Below, in pieces: positions 6,472 through 11,971 of a stretch of 11,971 nucleotides of DNA. The stretch lies in contig CAIRTT010000668.1 in assembly GCA_903881535.1 (NCBI GenBank), forward strand, positions 1-11,971. The letters run 5' to 3'. This DNA comes from an uncultured Armatimonadota bacterium (GTDB lineage: Bacteria > Armatimonadota > Armatimonadia > Armatimonadales > Armatimonadaceae). Position 1 is the stretch's first letter. Every line of letters begins with the position of its first letter. The position numbers and the translations under genes are program-made. The notes under the pieces are model-generated. The model did no database searches and was not told the DNA's origin. It worked only from the letters and a program-made list of their open reading frames with translations.

Positions 6472-7818
6472 ATGCACCGTTCATTGGCATTACTTGGCGG
6501 GACTCCGACGGGCATCTTGCCCGCGCCGCAACATCCGACATTTACACCGGATGCAATACAGTCCGCGGCAGCACTTCTGGAACGTGGTGAGACTGTTGGC
6601 CTTGGGCGGACGCACAGCAGCATAGTAAATGCGGAAGAGGCTCTCTCCCGCTACCACGGTGGCCGCCATGCGCTCGCCCTTGGCTCTGGAACCGCCGCGA
6701 TTCAGGCTGGTTTGATGGGACTTGGGTTTGGTCCCGGGGATGAAATCATCTGCCCGCCGTACACCTGGGGCGGTACAGTTTCACCGATTCTTGCCTGTGG
6801 CTGTATCCCAGCCTTTAGTGATATCGATCCGATCACGGGCAATATGGACCCGGCATCTATCGAAGCCGTCATCACCCCGCGCACCAAAGCCATCATGGTC
6901 GTTCACCTCTATGGCCAGCCCGCGGATATGATCGCGATTAACGCCATCGCCGCTAAACACAAGTTAAAGGTCATCGAAGATGCATCCCAAGCGCATGGCG
7001 CGCGCATCAATGGAACGGTGGTTGGCAACTTCTCCGATGTGTCAGCATTTTCATGCATGGGCTGGAAGCTGCTCGGGCTTGCGGAAGCGGGATACTTGAC
7101 GACATCCGATGAAGATGTCTTTTGGCGGGCGGCGATGACTTGTCAGCACTACGGTCGTGCGGGTGAGCCGGACTTCCCAAAGCACTACGAGCAGTATGTG
7201 GACTCGCTAGTTGTGACATTCCGGCTGAGTCCGGTCATTGCCACACTGTTTCCAAGCCAGCTGGAAAAACTGGACCGAGAGATCGCGGGCCGCCGGGCAA
7301 ATGTCGACATCCTGCGGCCGATGATTGCTGATTGCAAGCTCGCAACGCTTCCTGACTACGCCCCGGGAATAGAGCCATCCTTTCATATCGTCAACCTAAA
7401 CTTCAACCTCGAGGAAGCCGGTATCAGCCGTGATACCTACTGCAAGGCGTTAGCGGCGGAGGGGCTGGAAATCGGCCCATATGTTCCGACACCGATTTAC
7501 AAGTGGAAGCGCTTGCTTTGGCAGGACTACGATGGCCCTGAAATTTGGTGGCAGCGTATTCTGCGAGACTATGGTGTTGACTATCGGGGGATTGAGCGCC
7601 CTGGGACTGACGTTAAGATCGCACGTGATTTGCTGATTGGCTGGAACTACACGGTTATGGACACGGCGGCGATGGAGCGGATTGCAGCGTGTTTCCATAA
7701 GGTTGAAGCCAACATCGATGCTCTCCGTGACTGGGAGCGCGGCATCGAGGCGGATGCCACTATCGCTGCGGTCAAGGCTGCGCGCCGCGCGGTTGCGCTG
7801 CATAAGGAGCATCAGTAG
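6472..7818 (+). CDS. DegT/DnrJ/EryC1/StrS-family PLP-dependent aminotransferase
   Basis: A 448-aa fold-type I PLP enzyme of the sugar/cyclitol aminotransferase family, which transfers an amino group from glutamate or glutamine to a keto-sugar, keto-cyclitol or similar ketone (family knowledge). Visible signatures: LGGTPTG near the N-terminus, the cofactor phosphate loop GSGTAAIQAGL, the PPYTWGGTVSPIL block, the pyridine-binding Asp170 in VIEDASQAHGA, and the Schiff-base Lys199 in FSCMGWKLLG. The last departs from the common FSF-x-TK pattern and recalls the aminohydroxybenzoate-synthase-like branch. ATG6472 is chosen because GGAGG lies 7 nt upstream; a GTG at 6445 would place that site and a hairpin inside the gene. 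It follows the decarboxylase by 51 bp, so the two are probably co-transcribed. A ~60-residue C-terminal helical region (EVNAN/DALRDWERGIE-like) makes it somewhat longer than typical members. Confidence 0.88.
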   Translation: MHRSLALLGGTPTGILPAPQHPTFTPDAIQSAAALLERGETVGLGRTHSSIVNAEEALSRYHGGRHALALGSGTAAIQAGLMGLGFGPGDEIICPPYTWGGTVSPILACGCIPAFSDIDPITGNMDPASIEAVITPRTKAIMVVHLYGQPADMIAINAIAAKHKLKVIEDASQAHGARINGTVVGNFSDVSAFSCMGWKLLGLAEAGYLTTSDEDVFWRAAMTCQHYGRAGEPDFPKHYEQYVDSLVVTFRLSPVIATLFPSQLEKLDREIAGRRANVDILRPMIADCKLATLPDYAPGIEPSFHIVNLNFNLEEAGISRDTYCKALAAEGLEIGPYVPTPIYKWKRLLWQDYDGPEIWWQRILRDYGVDYRGIERPGTDVKIARDLLIGWNYTVMDTAAMERIAACFHKVEANIDALRDWERGIEADATIAAVKAARRAVALHKEHQ

Positions 7819-7877
7819 TATCGACGGTGGCTGTGTGCTGATGTGCGTAAGGTTTCAGGAGTAAAGGTGGGTCACAA

Positions 7878-8861
7878 ATGCAATATGTAAAGCTTGGCAA
7901 GACGGGGCTGGAAGTCTCGCGCATTTGTCTTGGATGTATGGGCTTTGGCGACCCCGAGCGCTGGCTGCACAAGTGGGTCGTGAGTGAAGAGCAGACGCAC
8001 ACGGTGATCCGCCATGCCATCGAAAAAGGCATTAACTTCTTCGACACGGCGAACATTTATGCCCTTGGGACGAGTGAGGAGTATGTCGGCAGCGCGCTGA
8101 AAGCGTTTGCGAAGCGCGATGATGTCGTCCTTGCGACCAAGGTGCATGGCCGGATGACGGATGGGCCGAACGGCGGCGGGTTGTCCCGAAAGGCCATTTT
8201 TGCCGAGGTCGATAACAGCCTCCGCCGCCTGCAGACCGACTATATTGACCTCTATCAGATTCACCGCTGGGATTACGGGACGCCGATTGAGGAGACGCTT
8301 GAAGCGCTTAATGACATCGTGCGAGCGGGCAAGGTGAGGTATATCGGCGCATCCGCGATGTATGCCTGGCAGTTTCAAAAGGCTTTGTTTATCAGCGAGA
8401 AGCACGGCTGGGCGAAGTTTGTCTCGATGCAAAATCACCTCAACCTGATTTACCGTGAGGAGGAGCGCGAGATGTTGCCTCTTTGTGCGGATGCGGGGAT
8501 TGGCGTGATTCCGTATAGCCCGATGGCAAGTGGCAAGCTGACGCGTGCGTGGTCGGAAGACAGCAGCGCAAGAGCATCCACGGATCAGATTTTACAAATG
8601 AAGTACGGTGCGAGCGCGGATATCGATGCGCCGATCCTTGCGCGTGTCGGGGATGTTTCTGAGCGGCTCGGTATCCCCCGCTCGCATGTCGCGCTGGCGT
8701 GGCTGCTGCAAAAGCCGCAGGTCGCGGCTCCGATCATCGGGCCAACGACGATTGCGCATATCGATGATGCCATCGGCGCCATCGATGTCACACTGCCAGC
8801 AGAAGACATTAAGTATTTGGAAGAGCTTTACGTGCCGCATAAGGTTGTGGGTGCGTTGTAG
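7878..8861 (+). CDS. yajO: YajO-like aldo/keto reductase
   Basis: A 327-aa (alpha/beta)8-barrel NADPH-dependent oxidoreductase. The AKR catalytic tetrad is complete: Asp56 and Tyr61 (FDTANIY), Lys88 (LATKVHG) and His129 (YQIHRWDY). Long stretches such as HRWDYGTPIEETLEAL, RYIGAS and LIYREEEREMLPLC match what I remember of Escherichia coli YajO, and the full length is kept. YajO-type enzymes reduce aldehydes and ketones of varied kinds, so the physiological substrate is open; in this operon it could reduce an aldehyde made by the decarboxylase. AAGGTGG 7 nt before ATG is the ribosome binding site. The 59-bp gap from the aminotransferase has no terminator, so a shared transcript is likely. The coding strand is strongly G-rich. 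It ends 15 bp from the convergent FGE-like gene. Confidence 0.88.
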   Translation: MQYVKLGKTGLEVSRICLGCMGFGDPERWLHKWVVSEEQTHTVIRHAIEKGINFFDTANIYALGTSEEYVGSALKAFAKRDDVVLATKVHGRMTDGPNGGGLSRKAIFAEVDNSLRRLQTDYIDLYQIHRWDYGTPIEETLEALNDIVRAGKVRYIGASAMYAWQFQKALFISEKHGWAKFVSMQNHLNLIYREEEREMLPLCADAGIGVIPYSPMASGKLTRAWSEDSSARASTDQILQMKYGASADIDAPILARVGDVSERLGIPRSHVALAWLLQKPQVAAPIIGPTTIAHIDDAIGAIDVTLPAEDIKYLEELYVPHKVVGAL

Positions 8862-8876
8862 TATCTACGCACTCGG

Positions 8877-9650
8877 TTAGGCTCTCGTTGCGATCAGCCG
8901 AAAGCCGCCGCGTGTCCCGCCGGGATGTTCGGGGCGGCTTGCGCCGCGGTTGGTACAGCGAAAGCTATCGGCATCGAATTTGTGCCACGAGCCACCGCGG
9001 ATACATTTAAACTCGCCGCGCGCGGGGCCGGTCGGGTCCCGAACATATAATGTGTCAGTTGAATACGGCCCATAGAAGTCATTTAGCCATTCGTTGACAT
9101 TTCCAGCCATATCGATGAGGCCAAAGCGGTTTTCAAACGTGCGGTCTTTACGGATGACGGGTGCGGTCTTGCCGGAATCGCCAAGCTGCTTTGTAGAGCA
9201 CCAGACTTTTGCTGTGTCGAAGGTGTCACCCCAAGGATAAATGACATTGAGTCCACCGCGGGCCGCGTATTCCCACTGTGCCTCGGATGGTAGTTGGAGC
9301 TTGACTCCGACGACTTTTGATGCCCAGGCGAGGTAGCCACCTTTGCCTTTTTTGCCGACGATGTCCAGCCAGTTGATGTTTACGACCGGGTGGTCATCCA
9401 GCCAGCCCCACTCTGGCGCAGCCGGCATCCTGAGTTTTCTATTTGCGGCTGTGTATTCCCGCCACATCCCGACGGTTACGGGAGTCGCCCCCATTTGGAA
9501 GGTGGAGATGGAAACGAGGTGTGGTGGAAGCTCATCCGCGTAGCGGCCTTTTCGATCAGCAGTTACGTAGCCGCGCCCCATGTTGAACTGCCCGGCGGGG
9601 ATGTCGCGGAGCTGCTTGGTGTAATCAGAGATCGTTAGCGGTGCGGTCAT
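8877..9650 (-). CDS. FGE/SUMF1-fold protein lacking the canonical catalytic cysteines
   Basis: A 257-aa single-domain protein of the formylglycine-generating-enzyme/sulfatase-modifying-factor family (the fold also seen in EgtB and PvdO). Signatures in order: IPAGQFNMG, PVTVGMWREY, HPVVNINWLD, LPSEAQWEYAARGG, YPWGDTFD, GLIDMAGNVNEWLND and RGGSWHKF with a C-terminal GGFRLIA. True FGEs use two cysteines just after the GGS(W/Y) motif to oxidise a sulfatase cysteine. Here the region reads GGSWHKFDADSFRCTNRGA, with Lys and Ser where I align those cysteines, so sulfatase maturation is unlikely; another oxygenase-like, ligand-binding or structural role is possible. ATG9650 is chosen because the family homology starts shortly after it and a TAAAAT -10 lies 8 nt upstream, suggesting a leaderless message; the longer frame from 9689 adds 13 unconvincing residues. 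No signal peptide. No sulfatase gene is nearby. Confidence 0.82.
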   Translation of the reverse strand: MTAPLTISDYTKQLRDIPAGQFNMGRGYVTADRKGRYADELPPHLVSISTFQMGATPVTVGMWREYTAANRKLRMPAAPEWGWLDDHPVVNINWLDIVGKKGKGGYLAWASKVVGVKLQLPSEAQWEYAARGGLNVIYPWGDTFDTAKVWCSTKQLGDSGKTAPVIRKDRTFENRFGLIDMAGNVNEWLNDFYGPYSTDTLYVRDPTGPARGEFKCIRGGSWHKFDADSFRCTNRGASRPEHPGGTRGGFRLIATRA

Positions 9651-9658
9651 GGTGGTGC

Positions 9659-9664
9659 ATTTTA
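9659..9664 (-). promoter_or_regulatory. Candidate -10 box of the FGE-like gene
   Basis: TAAAAT on the minus strand, 8 nt before ATG9650. The position would start transcription at the start codon. There is no Shine-Dalgarno between it and the gene. Confidence 0.4.
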
Positions 9665-9724
9665 CGATGATGATGAACTGGTGCCGCAAAAAGGCATTTC
9701 TCGCTTACGAGGAGCCAAACACAT

Positions 9725-9752
9725 AAAAAAACAGCCACCTGAAAGGTGGCTG
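9725..9752 (-). terminator. Intrinsic terminator (minus strand)
   Basis: On the minus strand, CAGCCACCT pairs with AGGTGGCTG (9-bp perfect stem, 3-nt loop) and is followed by seven T. It lies between the tRNA terminator and the FGE-like gene, so it insulates that gene from upstream readthrough or ends a short transcript from 9753-9889. Confidence 0.8.
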
Positions 9753-9889
9753 GTGGAGTGGTTCGGTTATGCAGTACCCGAATATGAATGCTCGTAGTTT
9801 ATGCGCTGGACTTCCCCGCTGTACGATGTAAACATTAAGGTTTGTGGTTGTTATCAGATTTGCATCGCTGGCAAACAAGCTATGAAACG

Positions 9890-9914
9890 AAAAAACCCTC
9901 CGTATCTAGAGGGT
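9890..9914 (-). terminator. Intrinsic terminator of the tRNA-Gly gene
   Basis: On the minus strand, ACCCTC and GAGGGT pair across an 8-nt loop and are followed by six T. It starts 10 nt after the tRNA 3' end. Confidence 0.75.
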
Positions 9915-9923
9915 CTCTGGGTA

Positions 9924-9994
9924 AGCGGGCGGGGGGAATCGAACCCCCGTGACCTGCTTGGAAGGCAGGAGCTCTACCATTGAGCTACGCCCGC
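9924..9994 (-). tRNA. tRNA-Gly (anticodon TCC)
   Basis: The minus strand folds as a 71-nt cloverleaf: acceptor GCGGGCG/CGCCCGC, a D arm with GCTCAATGGTAGAGC, anticodon stem CCTGC/GCAGG around loop CTTCCAA (anticodon TCC, decoding GGA and, by wobble, GGG), and a T arm with GGTTCGATTCC. The discriminator is T. CCA is not encoded; TAC follows, so the CCA end must be added by nucleotidyltransferase. The gene has its own promoter and terminator. Confidence 0.96.
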
Positions 9995-10007
9995 AAGGGC
10001 TGAATAA

Positions 10008-10035
10008 ATACTACCATACTCCTAAAAAAGCGCAA
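10008..10035 (-). promoter_or_regulatory. Promoter of tRNA-Gly
   Basis: On the minus strand, -35 TTGCGC (10035-10030), a 16-bp spacer and -10 TAGTAT (10013-10008), which ends 13 nt before the mature tRNA 5' end. Confidence 0.55.
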
Positions 10036-10092
10036 TTTCAGGTGGGTGGATTTCGCTAGTGTTCGCTAATAATGGTCTGAAAACGGGGCAAG

Positions 10093-10123
10093 TGCAGTAA
10101 AACTGCAGTACTTTCTGCAGTAA
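10093..10123 (+). repeat. Three tandem TGCAGTA heptamers
   Basis: TGCAGTA starts at 10093, 10104 and 10116 (11- and 12-bp steps), separated by AAAC and CTTTC. Because CTGCAG is palindromic, the stretch also forms the inverted repeat ACTGCAG-TACTTT-CTGCAGT-like. It could be a tandem operator; its owner is unknown. Confidence 0.5.
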
Positions 10124-10215
10124 AAACGGAGGGCTTTTTGAGGGTGTTTGCCATCGCAAAACTGGTGCTCATAAAACCCAAAAAAGGCACCGTTTGGATT
10201 CTTACAGCAGCGGTT

Positions 10216-10240
10216 TGACTCCCCCCCAGTTTTTCGTACA
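10216..10240. mobile_element. Right terminal inverted repeat of an IS3-family element
   Basis: TGACTCCCCCCC followed by AGTTTTTCGTACA has the plan of IS3-family ends (TGA, C-run, then A/T-rich). It lies just beyond the stop codon of the transposase remnant, as expected for the right end. No matching left end is visible up to 10700. Confidence 0.5.
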
Positions 10241-10246
10241 ACTTGG

Positions 10247-10432
10247 TTAAGCGGCTATTGTTATAGGTTGTGGCCGAAGGCTTGCCTTTTCATAATTGTC
10301 CGGGCTCTCGTATCCCAAATAGGAATGCCTTCGGTGGCGATCGTACCAAGTGTTTATCCGTTGAAAGTTGTCTTGTATTGCCGACCATCGGGTTTTGTAA
10401 ACCACCCGATAAACCAGCTCCTGAGACTTGAA
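10247..10432 (-). pseudogene. Truncated IS3-family transposase (OrfB C-terminus)
   Basis: The minus-strand frame reads FKSQELVYR, then YKTR, then WYDRHRRHSYLGY and ESPDNYEK to a natural stop. This matches the integrase-core C-terminus of IS3-family OrfB (typically KxELVYRxxYxTR ... YNxxRRHSxLGYxSPxxFE). About 61 codons survive. Directly upstream the frame meets two stops (TAG, TAA) and similarity ends, so the DDE catalytic core is gone and the element is dead. It has no start codon. Confidence 0.75.
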
Positions 10433-10709
10433 ACATTACTAAAGTGACTCTTAAGCACACTTTATTATCTACCGCATATCCAACGTCTCAGAATGAAACA
10501 ACCTCGACAGCCCAGCAATCTTACGAGTATTCAAGAACCATCGATAAACCACCAGCTGCATACTTGTGGCCGACGATCTTGAAACTCAATAGGGCGGCAC
10601 CTTAACAGCCCAATCGAAAAATTAACCGCCATCGACATCAACAAATGTACGTAACCATTCGCCCACAGGTCCTGTTTAGCGGCCAGTAGGACTAGTTGTC
10701 AATACTTTG
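10433..10709. other. Non-coding stretch upstream of the STN gene
   Basis: I find no convincing gene here. It contains a diverged copy (10536-10558) of the sequence at 10400-10419 inside the transposase remnant (AACCAYC, GATAAACCA, AGCTS), suggesting further decayed mobile DNA. It borders the candidate promoter of the next gene. Confidence 0.5.
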
Positions 10710-10738
10710 TTAACATTCCTTTCAGATATGCGTACAGT
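10710..10738 (+). promoter_or_regulatory. Candidate promoter of the STN-domain gene
   Basis: TTAACA (10710-10715), a 17-bp spacer and TACAGT (10733-10738). The expected TSS near 10745 leaves a leader of about 73 nt. TACAGTA/TACAGTT repeats with an 11-bp period overlap the -10. Confidence 0.45.
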
Positions 10739-10771
10739 AGTCATACAGTTACTGTTGCACGTGGGCTGGAG

Positions 10772-10802
10772 AGTGGTTTTTGCGTTCTCCAACGCAACCA
10801 CT
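10772..10802 (+). promoter_or_regulatory. 5'-leader stem-loop adjoining the Shine-Dalgarno
   Basis: AGTGGTT, a 3-T bulge and GCGTT pair with AACGC and AACCACT around a CTCC loop: 12 pairs in total. The stem ends two bases before GAGGA (10805-10809). An alternative pairing of GGAGA (10768-10772) with TCTCC (10786-10790) would exclude it. This may tune translation; it matches no riboswitch I know. Confidence 0.5.
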
Positions 10803-10817
10803 TTGAGGAATACCATT

Positions 10818-11597
10818 ATGAAACCGATCGTATGCGCGGCGGTATTAGCCTTGATCGGCTTGTCGCCATCCATCTGCTATGCTCAGCAAGAGCGTAATCC
10901 GAACTCAATTACACTGGACCTCAAGGATGCGCCAATACGCACCGTGATTGAGATGGCATTTAAGCAAGCCGGAATCACCAACTACGTCATCGATAACAAT
11001 GTAGCGGGCTTTGTGACAATGACGATCACCGACCAGCCATTTGAAAATGCACTGAAGTTGATTATGCGTGCAGCAACGACACCGTTGACCTACATCAAGG
11101 AAAACAATGTCTACATTGTCAAGCCACGGCAGATAACGGTAGCGAACCCGACACCTGCTCCCGACCTAACCAAGGATTCAGAAACAAGGAACGATGTGTC
11201 CTTCGAGCGTATTCCTCTGATATTCATCGACCCCATGGACCTTATGGGCGCCTTTGGTAACATCACCTTTATTCGCCAGTTCAACCGCGGCGGCGGCGGC
11301 GGCGGCGGAATGGGTGGCGGCATGGGCGGTATGGGTGGAGGCGGAATGGGCGGCATGGGCGGTGGTGGAATGGGCGGAATGGGTGGCGGCGGAATGGGTG
11401 GCATGGGTGGTGGTGGTATGGGCGGTATGGGTGGCGGTATGGGCGGAATGGGCGGCGGTATGGGTGGTGGTATGGGCGGAATGGGCGGCGGGATGGGTGG
11501 TGGAATGGGTGGAATGGGCGGCGGTATGGGTGGTGGAATGGGCGGCGGCGGAATGGGTGGAGGCCGAGGAGGTTTCGGCGGCGGTCGCAACTTTTAG
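10818..11597 (+). CDS. Secreted STN-domain protein with Gly/Met-rich tail
   Basis: A 259-aa exported protein. Residues 1-22 are a signal peptide (MKPIVCAAVLALIGL to CYA-Q). Residues ~30-107 form an STN (secretin and TonB N-terminus short) domain: ITLDLKDAPIRTVIEMAFKQ, then YVIDNNVAG, MTITDQPFENALKLIM, TYIKENNVYIVKP. A short FERIPLIFIDPMDLMGAFGN segment looks like the start of the N1 repeat of secretins, but no further N repeats or secretin barrel follow. From residue 158 the protein is ~95 residues of Gly with about 22 Met (MGG/MGGG/MGGGG units), ending GGGRGGFGGGRNF. Glycine codons vary (GGC, GGT, GGA), so the tail is not a recent simple slippage product. ATG10818 is chosen because GAGGA lies 8 nt upstream and a signal peptide starts there; the frame open from 10707 would bury both. 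Possibly a partner of an outer-membrane secretin or pilus system encoded elsewhere; the function of the tail is unknown. Confidence 0.82.
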   Translation: MKPIVCAAVLALIGLSPSICYAQQERNPNSITLDLKDAPIRTVIEMAFKQAGITNYVIDNNVAGFVTMTITDQPFENALKLIMRAATTPLTYIKENNVYIVKPRQITVANPTPAPDLTKDSETRNDVSFERIPLIFIDPMDLMGAFGNITFIRQFNRGGGGGGGMGGGMGGMGGGGMGGMGGGGMGGMGGGGMGGMGGGGMGGMGGGMGGMGGGMGGGMGGMGGGMGGGMGGMGGGMGGGMGGGGMGGGRGGFGGGRNF

Positions 11598-11648
11598 TTT
11601 GTAGACAGCTACCCACAGACTCGTTCTCTACCGAATTTAATCTGACTA

Positions 11649-11696
11649 CCCCTACCTATTACGTCAATCGACAAGACAGGTGGGGGCATTGTTTTT
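11649..11696 (+). terminator. Candidate terminator of the STN-domain gene
   Basis: CCCCTACCT (11649-11657) pairs with AGGTGGGGG (11678-11686) with one T-G wobble across a 20-nt loop, then CATTG and five T. The loop is long, so the call is moderate. Confidence 0.45.
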
Positions 11697-11878
11697 AGTG
11701 ATGATGCACCATTAAAAATCGAGGCTGATGCAACCAAAGCATTCTGATGTGCCATGCACATGTAAAATTTTGTGTTGTGCGCCCGAGTGCTTTGGCTTGA
11801 ATGAGCGCCATTTCAGGAATTGTATACCCCATTTGGAGGAGCAGTAGATTCAGTAGGCATCTGCTTCCAGCGGCTTGG

Positions 11879-11884
11879 TAGAAT
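11879..11884 (+). promoter_or_regulatory. Candidate -10 box for the last gene
   Basis: TAGAAT ends 6 nt before ATG11891. The spacing is that of leaderless promoters; there is no good -35 or Shine-Dalgarno. Confidence 0.4.
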
Positions 11885-11890
11885 TTGGAC

Positions 11891-11971
11891 ATGACCATAA
11901 GTGATGTCCTGACGAAGCTTGAACCACTTGGCACTGAGCAGCTGCGCACGCAAAATGTGCGGCACGGCTAT
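11891..11971 (+). CDS. Probable AlkD-like DNA alkylation repair enzyme, 5' fragment
   Basis: Only 27 codons are in the window. The N-terminus (MTISDVLTKLEPLGTEQLRT, then QNVRHGY) follows the usual opening of PF08713 DNA alkylation repair proteins (helix, LGxEQxR, then RHG). These HEAT-like-repeat glycosylases excise alkylated bases. The frame is open to the window's end. TAGAAT 6 nt upstream suggests a leaderless start. The fragment is short, so the assignment rests on a brief motif. Confidence 0.55.
   Translation, partial: MTISDVLTKLEPLGTEQLRTQNVRHGY

Noticed and set aside
9801..9983. 60-aa plus-strand frame ending GRGESNPRDLLGRQELYH
   Set aside because: It is the antisense of tRNA-Gly, a common annotation artefact.
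9753..10130. Second tRNA, tmRNA, or phage attachment site by tRNA-Gly
   Set aside because: No second cloverleaf, no tmRNA signature, no duplicated tRNA 3' end and no integrase gene in the window.
10707..10817. N-terminal extension of the STN protein from 10707
   Set aside because: It would cover the promoter and leader hairpin and bury the signal peptide; GAGGA before ATG10818 decides the start.
11111..11616. Minus-strand Pro-rich and His/Arg-rich frames
   Set aside because: They are the complement of the Gly/Met repeat of the STN gene; low complexity keeps all frames open.
11695..11949. 84-aa minus-strand frame
   Set aside because: It overlaps the start of the AlkD-like gene, has no ribosome binding site at its start and no recognisable family.

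Overview
The window looks like a chromosomal stretch of a Gram-negative-type (two-membrane) environmental bacterium. It carries a PEP-CTERM surface protein with an exosortase sorting tail, a secretin/TonB short (STN) domain protein with a Gly/Met tail, many GC-rich palindromic repeats (REP-like), a membrane-tethered SARP-type regulator, and a mix of Shine-Dalgarno-led genes and genes that look leaderless. Armatimonadota would fit this mix, but no marker in the window proves it, so the placement is only a guess.

Layout. 1-690: an array of roughly 200-bp repeats, each opening with a palindromic REP hairpin, then a second REP type and the regulator's promoter region. 701-2779 (+): winged-helix, single membrane segment, and a predicted beta-propeller sensor. 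2780-3151: four REP copies between convergent genes. 3152-3763 (-): PEP-CTERM protein. 3764-4110: its promoter and two tandem direct-repeat operators. 4111-4700: a second array of the same 200-bp repeats. 4789-8861 (+): a three-gene operon of ThDP-dependent 2-oxoacid decarboxylase, DegT-family PLP aminotransferase and YajO-like aldo/keto reductase. 8877-9650 (-): a formylglycine-generating-enzyme-fold protein without the usual cysteines. 9725-10035: terminators, tRNA-Gly(TCC) (-) and its promoter. 10216-10432: the tail end of a dead IS3-family element. 10818-11597 (+): STN-domain/Gly-Met protein behind a 5' leader hairpin. 11891-end (+): the start of a probable AlkD-like DNA alkylation repair gene.

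The most interesting reading concerns the first 4 kb. The sequence TTACG-N5-TTACG inside a conserved 21-bp block occurs once upstream of the regulator gene (633-653) and twice upstream of the PEP-CTERM gene (3910-3930 and 3942-3962). Relative to each downstream gene the motif has the same orientation, the same 11-bp gap to a candidate -35, and the same 17-bp -35/-10 spacer. This suggests that the membrane-anchored regulator controls itself and the adjacent exosortase-sorted protein: a one-component surface-sensing module. The module is bracketed by directly repeated 200-bp arrays that could recombine. The binding assignment is inference; the repeats and their geometry are visible in the sequence.

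The 4.8-8.9 kb operon could form or process a small metabolite (decarboxylation of a 2-oxoacid, transamination of a carbonyl, NADPH-dependent carbonyl reduction), but the substrate cannot be read from sequence.
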